Shown here: in pieces, positions 12,401-20,811 of the stretch
Layout: the number at the start of each line of letters is the position of its first letter
Numbering within the stretch: the first letter of the stretch is position 1
Origin: Synanceia verrucosa
Taxonomy: Eukaryota > Chordata > Actinopteri > Perciformes > Synanceiidae
Direction: 5' to 3'
Length of the DNA: 64,000 nucleotides
NCBI GenBank assembly: GCA_029721515.1
Contig: CM056559.1
Span: 4,651,001 to 4,715,000 of the forward strand
Translations under genes and position numbers: made by a program
Notes under the pieces: generated by a model
Database searches by the model: none
The model's input: the letters and a program-made list of their open reading frames with translations, nothing else
What the model was told of the DNA's origin: nothing

Positions 12401-12445
12401 GCTATGATTGATACTCAGGCATTGCATGCTGGGGATTTATTGTAG
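467..12445 (+). CDS. brca2: BRCA2 homologous-recombination mediator, complete
   Basis: This gene encodes the nuclear protein that loads RAD51 on resected DNA ends. Coding exons are 467-521, 724-957, 1159-1222, 1521-1567, 1662-1690, 1801-1912, 1998-2053, 2326-2416, 2562-3152, 3739-7779, 7879-7977, 8056-8125, 8200-8669, 8746-8936, 9053-9240, 9332-9502, 9612-9984, 10066-10221, 10299-10446, 10520-10632, 10734-10932, 11029-11195, 11289-11427, 11510-11766, 11844-11987 and 12089-12445. They total 8,562 nt, or 2,853 residues; human has 3,418. Every junction keeps frame and the phases match human. Visible parts: PALB2-binding motif DLGPLDPDWFEALTAQ at residues 19-34; BRC repeats about 678-1612 (exon 11); the exon 12-13 segment that binds HSF2BP/MEILB2 in mammals; FVPPF motifs at about 1863 and 1889; helical, OB-fold and tower DNA-binding region about 1990-2735; and a C-terminal KRKRALDYLSRIP and DEELAMIDTQAL region. 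Exons 4-6 are short and divergent and the least certain. Exon 10 is about half the human length. Confidence 0.97.
3210..3683 (+). mobile_element. TTAA-flanked MITE, copy 1 (brca2 intron 10)
   Basis: Flanked by TTAA at 3206-3209 and 3684-3687. Ends CTCATTGAGTGCCA and GGCACTCAAAGAG are inverted. 474 bp, no coding capacity. TTAA duplication suggests a piggyBac-type origin. It lies 55 bp before exon 11. Confidence 0.85.
3739..7779 (+). CDS. brca2: brca2 exon 11 (BRC-repeat exon)
   Basis: This single 4,041-nt exon begins after TCTATTTCAG and ends before GTGAGA, phase 1 at both ends as in human exon 11 (4,932 nt there). It encodes residues 427-1773. RAD51 binding is expected through the BRC repeats. 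Between BRC1 and BRC2, at about 4704-4788, lies a non-BRC block containing SQKADVTELCTLLEE and QFEFTQF that is strongly similar to the human segment in the same place. The end of the exon resembles the human acidic tail before exon 12. Confidence 0.97.
4491..7290 (+). repeat. brca2: Eleven BRC repeats plus one half repeat
   Basis: Repeat cores start at the glycine before FxxA: 4494 (FKTA), 5142 (FKTA), 5403 (FHMA), 5811 (FHTA), 5991 (FQTA), 6150 (FVAA), 6306 (FTTA), 6735 (FCTA), 6882 (FQTA), 7041 (FVAA) and 7197 (FTTA). A C-terminal half repeat at 6396-6455 (SAKAMQETDDFFKGM) lacks its FxxA half. Human BRCA2 has eight. Repeats 4-7 and 8-11 correspond one to one, with an offset of 924 nt for the first pair and 891 nt for the other three, so the block was tandemly duplicated. 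The second motif (LFDE in human BRC4) varies: LFED, LFAD, FFKD, LFNE, LLSE, LFND, LLED, LLNE, LFNG, LFSD, LLTE. Confidence 0.95.
8937..9052 (+). other. brca2: brca2 intron 15 with GC-AG splice sites
   Basis: The codons for YTQK end in CAG at 8936 and are followed by GCAAGG instead of a GT donor. The next exon begins after TTTTTTGCAG at 9053 with LYRHGV, matching human HKQ|LYTYGV exactly. Reading on past 8936 hits a TAG at 8949-8951. No nearby GT donor keeps the frame. CAG|GCAAGG is a good match to the known GC-donor consensus. Confidence 0.9.
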
Positions 12446-12562
12446 GTGCATGAGACCGCTAAGTGTGCTACAGCTTTAAAAAAAACAAACAAAAAAAACT
12501 GTACAAATGTAAATGCTGTATATAGTACATTCTGTGGTTGTTTTTGTTGATTCACTGGACTC

Positions 12563-12568
12563 ATTAAA
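12563..12568 (+). terminator. brca2: brca2 polyadenylation signal ATTAAA
   Basis: An ATTAAA hexamer lies about 120 nt after the stop codon, in an AT-rich 3' UTR. It is the closest hexamer of this kind; a further AATAAA occurs near 12,845 and could be an alternative. Confidence 0.55.
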
Positions 12569-13101
12569 GAGGCAAAATGACTTCTGGTTAGTAATCGTGT
12601 CATCACTTCATACTGATCTACAAGCTTCTCTTCAGTCTACTTTCTGTCTGTAAAGTTCAGTAAGTTGAAAACATATTTAGACTTGCATTCCTGCAGCTGA
12701 GCTCCATAATTCCATTTTTTTTTTTTGCTATTTGAGCACGAATAACAGGGCTAATCGGGGTCTACTGTTCCACCTGTTTTATTTTTAAAGTGAATTCTAA
12801 AATCTCAGACATTTTGTATAACAGGTGTGTAACTGTTACACTAAAATAAACATGTACTATAAGAGGTTTTCTACGCTGTCTCAAAACGCTAATTATAAGT
12901 GTGATCACTTTTATAGAAAGGTTCATTATAACTTTTTAAGACTTTTGAAAGTCTTCACCCAGTTTGTATCTAAATATATTTTATAATAACCTGTCGTCAT
13001 ATTTTGTGTTGAAGTAGGACGTAGAAGGAGTGGAAGCAACATCATGGTGTCATATTTTGTATAACATGATTATTTTATTTTGTAAATGGGTTGCTAGTAT
13101 T
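12569..13101. other. Gene-free spacer brca2 / n4bp2l2
   Basis: AT-rich sequence without a supported gene. It may contain the distal brca2 3' UTR (an AATAAA near 12,845). Confidence 0.6.
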
Positions 13102-13340
13102 TCTATGGTGATAAAGACAGAATCTGGGATGATGAAGACCGTCTCTATGGTGATAAAGACAGACTCTGGGATGATGAAGACCGTCTCTATGGTGATAAAG
13201 ACAGACTCTGGGATGATGAAGACCGTCTCTATGGTGATAAAGACAGACTCTGGGATGATGAAGACCGTCTCTATGGTGATAAAGACAGACTCTGGGATGA
13301 TGAAGACCGTCTCTATGGTGATAAAGGCCGTCTCTTTCTC
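13102..13340 (+). repeat. 42-bp minisatellite, about 5.6 copies
   Basis: The unit starting TCTATGGTGATAAAGACAGA recurs at 13102, 13144, 13186 and so on, with period 42. Copies differ by only a base or so (GAATCTGGG in the first, GACTCTGGG later). Because 42 is a multiple of three and the unit has no stop in one frame of each strand, it creates spurious open frames on both strands. It lies between brca2 and the first exon of n4bp2l2. Confidence 0.95.
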
Positions 13341-13455
13341 TCGCTGTCATACTACTCCGCTCCAGCTGGGGGCGCTTCCGCTTCCCAAGCCCTCAATTGG
13401 TAAGAAGACGAGATATTACGTCACTTCCGTAAATACAAGCCACCTGCGATGAGGA

Positions 13456-13529
13456 AATCATGCACCGGCAGTTTGTTTTTATTACTAAAAGTCGTTTTTT
13501 CTGTCATGTAAACACCCTGAATGTTTGCG
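13456..13529 (+). promoter_or_regulatory. n4bp2l2: Probable n4bp2l2 non-coding first exon
   Basis: A GTGAGT donor follows position 13529, and the next acceptor (TTCCCTTGCAG) at 13781 opens directly on the start codon. The 5' limit of this exon is a guess; no TATA box is evident. Confidence 0.4.
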
Positions 13530-13781
13530 GTGAGTTAAATTTCAATGAAATAATTAATTTAACGTTAATAAAGTTTATCGCTGTCTTCTGTTCAGCTCGT
13601 GAGGCGACCTTAGCTAACAGGTCAGGTAGTTAAGCTTCGCTATATTACCTACTGTCCACCTGCTCATGTAAATTGTAACTGTAATTCAAAAGCTGCTATA
13701 ATGAAAATAAATACGTGCATTATGAACTTATAGCTGCGTGTTTGTATGTGTTGTAATGTGTTTCAATGTGTTCCCTTGCAG

Positions 13782-16259
13782 ATGGCTCAGACTGGATCCT
13801 CTCATGACATAGAAAACAGCAGAAGTGACTCTTCCCATGAAGATGCCAAGTTTGAGAGCAAAGAGGAGCAAAGGGAGCGTGTGTTAAAGCAGGTAGGACT
13901 CACCAGCTCCACCTTCATTGGTCCAACATTTCCTCCTCCAACATCAGCTACAGTCAAGCCTGACATTGAGGAGTCACTGAGTGAGTTTTACAAAGAGCTC
14001 GAGAAGGTCGACACACCTGATGGTGCTAATGGTAACCCTGGGAAACAAAGTGATGTACCCTCAGAAACACCCACCAGCAAAGACACTCAGGAAACAAATG
14101 TTCACACAAGATGTGCTGGAACAGACGTCTGCCACAGGAGCAGTGGGCACAAACATCCATCCTGGTCACACTGGTACCAAAATGAGCCATACAGCCCCAG
14201 ACGACCCATAACAGCTCCAAACCAATGGCACGATCCTCACACACTGAACACACCACCAAACTCAAGATTTCACCGACCTGCATTTTATCGTCCACCCCCA
14301 CCTCCACCATCTACATTCCGCAATCCACAACACCCACGCTCACACGTGAATCAACACTGGGGCAGTTTGGGTGCAACAAACTGGTATGAAGAGGAGTCAC
14401 ATTTTCCAAAATTTTCCAGCTTTCCACCTCCAAATGTACGCAGAGTCCCCTCTCAGGGTTTTTCTAGAGATCCTCCACATCACTTTGACCAGGATCACCG
14501 TGGTTCTAGCTATGATGCACACTCAGGTAATGTAAATGTTGGATGGTCCAGAGATAGAGAAAAAGTATCATATCAGTTTGGTGAAGATCATGACAGGTGG
14601 GAGGATCACTGCCAACCTCCTGCTGACACTCAGCAGTCCTCCTTGGTGCTGATCTTACTGAGGGGACTACCAGGATCTGGGAAATCAACACTGGCCAGGT
14701 TTGTCTTTGTGTAATCTTGAGTCTCATTTAGAGTCAATCTTAAACGTGTTGTTTTCATTGTACATTTACGTCCCATCTTTCTCACAGGGAGCTGGTCTCT
14801 ACTGGTCCCAGTGGGATAATACTGAGCACAGATGACTACTTTGTTCTCAGAGATGGCTATCACTACGACCAAGGCCTTCTGGGAGCAGCACATGAATGGA
14901 ACCAGAACCGAGGTGTTGTCTCCTGAAAAGCTCACTACACTTGAATGTTGTAAACGTTTTGGTTGTATCATCATGAGTCATCACTTCTGTCAAACTTCAG
15001 GACAGTCTTTGCTGTTCTCTACACAGTGAGAATATTTTCAGACATGGATGAAGAGAACTATAGTAGTTTAAGCCAGAGAAACATAGGCTATCATCCACAC
15101 CGCCCACTCACACAAACTATTATTAGGCGCCTTTTGGTTGAATAAAGTTGGCACATTATGAAAGAAAAAAAAGTTAGAGTTGATTTTATCACAAATATAC
15201 CAGTCGGAGGAAAATTCTGGTTGTGAGTTTTACAGATTCAGTTTTAAACCTCCTGAGTTGCTGACTCATCAAAACCGATCCGATTTATCACAATAGACAG
15301 TCAGGGAAATAATGACGATGTTGCCAAGCAACAGCAAATATTCCAGCCGCTGAAGCTAACATTAGTTATCCTACTACTGCAGAGTGAAAAAGATTTAAGG
15401 ATCACCTCCAGGTCTGAAGAAACTCATGTTGACCGCTTCTCTCCGACCACTTTGTCAAGTCGTTGCACCATTTCTTCATATTGTAACAAGATTGCATTGA
15501 TCATGTGATGTGGAGATTTGCTTTCTCTGGCACAATATTATTAATAATATCCTCCTCAGATCTTGTAGTATGCCATTTTGAGATTAGAGGAAAGAAAATA
15601 TGTGTTGTTTCTCCTTTTGTGCAGGATGCAGCCCAGTTTCAATTGAAGCTCCTGTAGCCTGAGCTCAGCTTTAGCTGCATGCAAGTTTAGGAAATGTGGT
15701 TTAATAAAAACTTTATTTTCTTGCCTGAAATGATTTAAATCTGTTTTTTTTGTGTTAAATTCTCTTTCAGCTGAAGATGCTATGCGTGATGGCCGATCTC
15801 CCATTGTTATTGATAATACAAATGCCCAAGCTTGGGAAATGAAGCCATATGTCAAAATGGTTGGTATGGGATTATACGTTTTTTTAATTTTTTTAATTTT
15901 CAACACTACCTTCAGACATCCTGAATATTTTAACAGGCCTTGGAGAGGGGATACAAAGTGGACTTTTGTGAACCAGACACCAGCTGGAAGTTTGATCCTG
16001 ATGAGCTGGAGAAGTATGATTTCTATAATTTATTCACATGCTAGTGCAGAAACGTACTTACTTTCCACACTGCGCTGTATTTCCCTCCAGGAGGAACAAG
16101 CACGGTGTTCCACGGGAGAAGATCGCACACATGAAGGATCGTTTTTCATATCCCATATCTGTAGATATTGTCATGAGTTCACAGGAGCCGTGTCATGTGA
16201 GCCAGAGATGTCGAGCAGAGCAGCCACAGATGAGGAGGAGGACACGAGATTTCCATTAG
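13782..16259 (+). CDS. n4bp2l2: NEDD4-binding protein 2-like 2
   Basis: Coding exons are 13782-14698, 14788-14912, 15771-15859, 15937-16013 and 16091-16259: 1,377 nt, 458 residues, all junctions in frame. The start ATG is the first codon of its exon. The N-terminal half is low-complexity and proline/histidine-rich, with an IEESLSEFYKELEKVD segment similar to human N4BP2L2. The C-terminal half is a P-loop kinase-like domain: LRGLPGSGKST at about residues 293-303, STDDYF, AHEWNQNR, SPIVIDNTNAQAWEMKPY, then GYKVDFCEPDTSWKFD and KRNKHGVPREKI, all closely matching human N4BP2L2. The family resembles polynucleotide-kinase P-loop domains; a catalytic activity for this member is not established. It lies about 1.3 kb downstream of brca2 on the same strand, as in human. 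The donor after 15859 (GTTGGT) is weak. Confidence 0.93.
14913..15770. other. n4bp2l2 intron 3, nothing recognised
   Basis: An 858-bp AT-rich intron. No second gene, RNA or clear repeat is seen in it. Confidence 0.6.
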
Positions 16260-16372
16260 ATTTAACAGGAATTTAGCCAAATAATTTGCCTTGAAGAACA
16301 AAACTTTTCTAATGGTTTTAAACGCTGTCATTTTTAAACCATTATTTTGTACTCTGTAAATTTATCTAAAGA

Positions 16373-16378
16373 AATAAA
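16373..16378 (+). terminator. n4bp2l2: n4bp2l2 polyadenylation signal AATAAA
   Basis: AATAAA lies 114 nt after the stop codon and is followed by an A-run and T-rich sequence. Confidence 0.7.
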
Positions 16379-16937
16379 AAAACAGTTTTTTTCTGAAGAA
16401 GTTGTCATAATTTAACATCAAAAGGCCATCCTTCATTCATTTTCCATTCTTCATCTTGCAAAAATATTAGCGTGCCAAATTTTCTTTAAAAGATAATCTG
16501 AAGCTTATACAGGGCTTCAGAAGTTAGACACATCGAGTTATAGCATTTTCACTGTAAATTACGTCCTGAAAGTCAAGTTGAAGCAATGCTAAAATATACC
16601 AGGATTAAAAAAATATGCATTACCTGTTGAGTGTTGTTGAGCTAAATGAAATAGGTCGAATGCACCTGCATTGAAATACTGTGGGAAAACACTGCCTAAA
16701 GACCTTATCACAGTAAAAGCCTTGGTATAGAGCAGACTAACAGTGTGGAGAGGTCTGTCTCTGATAGTAATCATTGTGTCTCACCAGAAATCACATTTTG
16801 CTTTTGTATTCCCTCTGGACAGAAATAGGTTTTCTGTTTTGACTTAAACACTAAAATGTGTGTCCACGTGTTGGTGTTTTTCTAGGAAATCACAGTGTGG
16901 ATTGTGAAATAAGCAGTGGGCAACACCGGGGTCTGTT
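16379..16937. other. Intergenic, no gene seen
   Basis: AT-rich sequence between the n4bp2l2 poly(A) signal and the palindromic repeat. Only short frames without a recognisable product. Confidence 0.6.
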
Positions 16938-17480
16938 CACTGAAGCCCATAGGGAAGTAACTAAAACTGCATTCTCGCCAGCAGGGGGCGATACTGGTGG
17001 TTTCAAAAAGAAGTCTGTGTTGTTTATGGGAAAATGAGCCTTTTCTCTCCTGCTGTGTTACATCTGTAAACACTATAAATTCAGTTTTTTAATACATCAG
17101 GGTGTCCTACTGAATTATGGTCAAATATATGGTGAAAATAAGACATAAAGCTTTGGGGCGTGGCTACTGTGTGATTGACAGGTCTGTGCTGTCGTTACAT
17201 CCTGAAGAAGAGCAGCGCTGCGGGCCAAAGCTTTATGTGTTATTTTCACCATATATTTGACCAGAATTCAGTAAATGGACACCCTGATGTATTAAAACAT
17301 TATTTAAACTAACCATTCAGACCAAATCCTTGTATTTATAGTGTTCACAGAGCTAATACAGCAGGAGAGAAAAGGCACATTTTCCCATAGACTTCAATGA
17401 AAACCTACCAGTATCGCCCCCTGCTGGTTGTTGACATGACATCACTCTAGCTTTGTATACTCTTTATATACCGTCTATGG
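16938..17480. mobile_element. Palindromic MITE-like element
   Basis: Two arms of roughly 230 nt are inverted copies of each other. The inner arms (about 17,085-17,155 and 17,226-17,300) both carry the sequence around GGTGAAAATA / TATTTTCACC and the AAGCTTT motif. The outer arms carry GCAGGGGGCGATACTGG near 16,980 and its complement near 17,410. The right end reads TATATACCGTCTATGG. No coding capacity. The superfamily is not assigned. Confidence 0.75.
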
Positions 17481-18080
17481 AAATAAGTTGATTTTTTTTC
17501 AGTGACAGATCTAGATTACCTTTCACATTTGACGCACAAAAAAGAAAACACGCTGTCAATCATTTACAAACTGGATTTCTTAGCTTAAAATGTAGTGAAG
17601 AAATGATCAGTGGAGGCTTCAACACCCACAGAGCGGGGTGGACATATGATAGCAGCCCTGCATCATTTTATTTTTTGTTCTTGTCAGTGGTCATTTCTGT
17701 CTGTACAGTGAACTATTATAAAGCAAAGATGAAAATCTTTCACTGACCCAGAAGCTGTGATTTCTGAGCATTTTGCAGAAGTTTTTCATTATATCAGTGA
17801 AAGTTAACTTAAATGTGACTCCTGGTGTGTCAAGGTTGACTGACATTGATGATTCAGACTGCAGTATGCATTGTACTTCTGTCCACAGCTTCTTCTTCTC
17901 TCCAGAGCTTTATTAACACAGCACTGACCTTGATCTGCAGAATCCAGGGTGGACGCACAAGCCAACGTTCAGCGGTTGAGGGAATAATGTGAATCAGTCT
18001 TTTCTGCAGTTTATAGAAAGATATAGGCGATTTAGCGTGTTTGTTCACAGCCTGATCAGTGTCGTTGTTGGAGGGACACA
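17481..18080. other. Intergenic, no gene seen
   Basis: No supported gene or repeat; only short frames. Confidence 0.55.
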
Positions 18081-18085
18081 GAAGC

Positions 18086-18250
18086 ACATACAGTCCTGAT
18101 CAAAATTTTAAGACCAGTTGAAAAATTGCAAGAATTTTGCACTGTTTAATATTAAGAAGGTTCTAAGTAGTGCTTCAAAATGCAAAAAGAAAAAATGGGA
18201 ATGAGACAAAAAATGAGGAAGCAATTTATTGCAAACAACCATTAAACTGA
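18086..18250 (+). mobile_element. Tc1-like transposon end fragment
   Basis: CAGTCCTGATCAAAATTTTA followed by AGACCAG matches the terminal repeat I know from vertebrate Tc1/mariner-type elements. Only the end and some subterminal sequence remain; no transposase frame is present. Confidence 0.6.
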
Positions 18251-18369
18251 AATAGGCTGTTCAATTCAATATAAAGTGGCCAAATTGTGAGTTCAAACAA
18301 ATAATTATATAATATTGCATTATTCACAAATCACTTAAATACAGTTGCCCCACGTGGCCCAATTGTTGA

Positions 18370-18738
18370 AAAATGTGCACTAAAGCGCCCCCTTTGGAGG
18401 CAAAAAGGCCCACTAATGTTCCCTCTTGGGAAGCAGAAATGCACACTTAAGTACTCTCTTTGGAGGCAATAACTTGCACTAAATTGCTATCTTTGGAGGC
18501 AAAAACGCCCACTAATGTGCCCTCTTGGGAGGCAAAAACATGCACTAAATTGCCCTCTTTGGAGTCAAAAATGTGTGCTAAAGTGCCCTTTTTGGGGGGA
18601 AAACAACACACTGAAGTGCCCTCTTGGGGATGACAAATGCACACTGAAGTGCTCTCTGTTTGGCAAAACATGCTACACTGCCCCTTTAGCTAGATAAAAC
18701 AATAAAATGCTCTCTTGGGAGGCAAAAACACACCTTTT
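18370..18738 (+). repeat. Degenerate tandem array, unit about 35 bp
   Basis: About ten diverged copies of a unit of the form GCACTAAAGTGCCCTCTTTG followed by GAGGCAAAAAC. Lengths vary by a few bases. A single unit occurs at the corresponding place in the related element near 34,742 and in inverted form near 51,690, so the array grew from a piece of that element. Confidence 0.85.
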
Positions 18739-18753
18739 TTTCTTCATACACAT

Positions 18754-18862
18754 GAGGCTAATTGGCGATACAGCCAATTAGCCTCATATGTATGTGTATA
18801 TATACAGTGGTGTGCAAAGACTTTTTGAAGCTAATTGGCTATATATATAGCCAATTAGCCTC
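18754..18862. repeat. Two related hairpins 45 bp apart
   Basis: GAGGCTAATTGGC at 18754-18766 pairs with GCCAATTAGCCTC at 18773-18785. A second, perfect 30-bp palindrome spans 18830-18859 (GCTAATTGGC on one side, GCCAATTAGC on the other, TA-rich centre). Confidence 0.9.
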
Positions 18863-18909
18863 ACATGGGGGCTAAGCCCCCCCATCCTTAAAACCTAGTG
18901 ACGCCCCTG

Positions 18910-20499
18910 AATAAAAGTCTGTGAAACAAATAGTATGGAGGATGGAGCCTGTCTTTTGTGTGAATTCATCATTAAACCAGTGAGTGGGTGATGTGACAGT
19001 GACAGTGATGGCAATGAAGTGCAGCTTTGCAAAGTCACTGCTGTTCATGAGTCTCTTCTCCTTCCTGGAGGTGACGGTGTTTTCAGCATGTCCGCCTGTT
19101 CGTTGGACCACGGTATAACTGAGAGTGTGTTTGTCAAGGTGTGTAATTAAGATGTCAGGCATGTGTGCGCTGAATGACGATGTGAGGGAGATGTGATGAG
19201 CTCTTTGTTCTTCCTGAATGTCAGTGATGAGCCACAATGAAGTCCCAGCCATTAGCCGTCTGAGAGACGGAAAGGGCAAATCAGAGCAAAATTACCACCT
19301 CAGTGCATAATGGTTTGGCCTACAGCTAAAAATATCCTTTAGTCATATACAATATATTGTATTTTTTTGGCTTAGACAATGACCATAGTGTGTGCTTTCC
19401 TCCTGGTGCAGCTCTCATTAGTGACCAACGGGGATGAATAGAGGTCAAAGGTCATTGAGTCTGGAGGGCATGAAGCATAAAATAAAGGTTCTTATGAGAA
19501 CAAAATAATTTATAATGCTGCCTTTAGAAAAAAAGCATTAGTAATTTGCTGATTGCTCCCAGTAAAACTCCTCTTTTTTTAAGGTGTAGCTCCAGTGCAC
19601 GTTGTTTATTGTAGCTTCACGTGACTCGGAGAGCCAATGAAAACCGTGTCCTGCCCCTGCACAGCGTGTCATTTTTTTCTTTACACATCATCAGCCAATC
19701 AGCTGAGTCAAGACAAGCACAATAAGGCAGGCATGCATTTTTCAAAATAAAAGCTTAACATTGTCAACGAGGGTGTAGAGCAAACGGCACAGTATGCTCT
19801 TCAGGACTAAAGTGATAGTCTTTGTTACTTTTGCTTCAGTACATTTAGTGATATTCTTCAAGCATGTTTGGGAATTATCTCTATTATACTCTGCATTATT
19901 TGGGAAGATGATTCTGACCACTATTATGAATGATCATAATTATCTTTGCCTTTTCAAAATCAGTCATATAGGCCAGGTATGTGAACAAATATGAGGAATT
20001 TGACTGCGGTTTTCACAGCAGCACTCTCTTAGTACTAAATAAAATGTAAAAGTAACAGACAGCAGCACACAAGGAAAGAAAAGATACAGTATTATTATGA
20101 TATATAATATTAATATGATTGTAACAAATAGCCTACCATGTAAATCTTTTGTTTTACTTACATGGAAAAGTAAATGCTCATATCTGCCAATTTTGATTTT
20201 ATGTTGAAATGTGTGGTTTAACCAGACTATCATCCACATAACAAATAGAAAAAACACATTTTATTCATCTGATACTTGTATTTAGTTATCAGTTCATTTG
20301 CAGTTAAAATATATATTTTATTCCTTTATATTTAGTACATAATGTAAATGTTTATAGTTTATTCTATGATGTCATTCCTGTTGTCTATTTTTCCTTTACT
20401 ACTGTAATTTGCCTATGCTGCTGTGGCGGGTGAATTTCTCCAAAAGGGAGAACTATTCTATTCTATTCTAACGTTTGCTGAGCAGACCAGCTTTTATTT
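18910..20499. other. Intergenic, no gene seen
   Basis: AT-rich sequence with frames up to 135 codons that resemble nothing known and lack splice or start context. A run of TTCTA repeats lies near 20,455-20,470. Confidence 0.6.
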
Positions 20500-20811
20500 T
20501 GAAACTTCGCAGCGGAAGTCCTGCTGTTCTTCCTCTCCACCTTGACAGGTGTGCAGCTCAACATGCTGGAGGTCTGACTGACCCCGTCCCGGTGGACGCT
20601 CCTCTGTGCACCGTGGCTGCTTCACTGCGCTCCCGGTAAAACGTCCTCGCGATGTCGGTGAGAATGTGCTCGGTGCCGCCGTGTCGAGCGCGTGCCTCCG
20701 CTCCCGATGACAGATCGATCATATAAGGATCGATCAGACAGGGAAGTTCAAGACCTGGAAGACCTGAAGAGGAGAGAAGAGGTGGAGGAGGACAGCACGG
20801 AGCTGCACACG
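20500..20811 (+). promoter_or_regulatory. trmt9b: Probable trmt9b promoter and 5' UTR exon
   Basis: A local GC-rich, CpG-containing stretch in otherwise AT-rich DNA ends in a strong donor (CACACG|GTAAGA after 20811). The next plausible exon with a start codon is at 24,331. The assignment to trmt9b rests on order and strand only; the transcription start is not defined. Confidence 0.45.

Larger units (their letters stand above)
18258..18909 (+). mobile_element. hAT-like MITE copy with internal array
   Basis: Sequence at 18,285-18,350 (around CAAATAATTATATAATATTG) and the end CCTAGTGACGCCCCTG (finishing at 18,909) match copies at 34,534-34,860 and, inverted, at 51,638-51,840. The terminus CAGGGGCGTC resembles that of the hAT-type element at 38,979. 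Between the two shared parts lies a tandem array listed separately. No coding capacity. Confidence 0.6.

Noticed and set aside
13030..13452. 140-codon frame through the 42-bp repeat
   Set aside because: It exists only because the repeat period is a multiple of three and the unit lacks a stop; the flanks are not coding.
18447..18671. Repeat-containing peptide frame (EGTSV/EGTLV-type units)
   Set aside because: Translation of the degenerate tandem array in a transposon copy; no start context or conservation.
18370..18738. CRISPR-like array of short repeats
   Set aside because: The units are directly adjacent and degenerate, without unique spacers, and the DNA is from a vertebrate.
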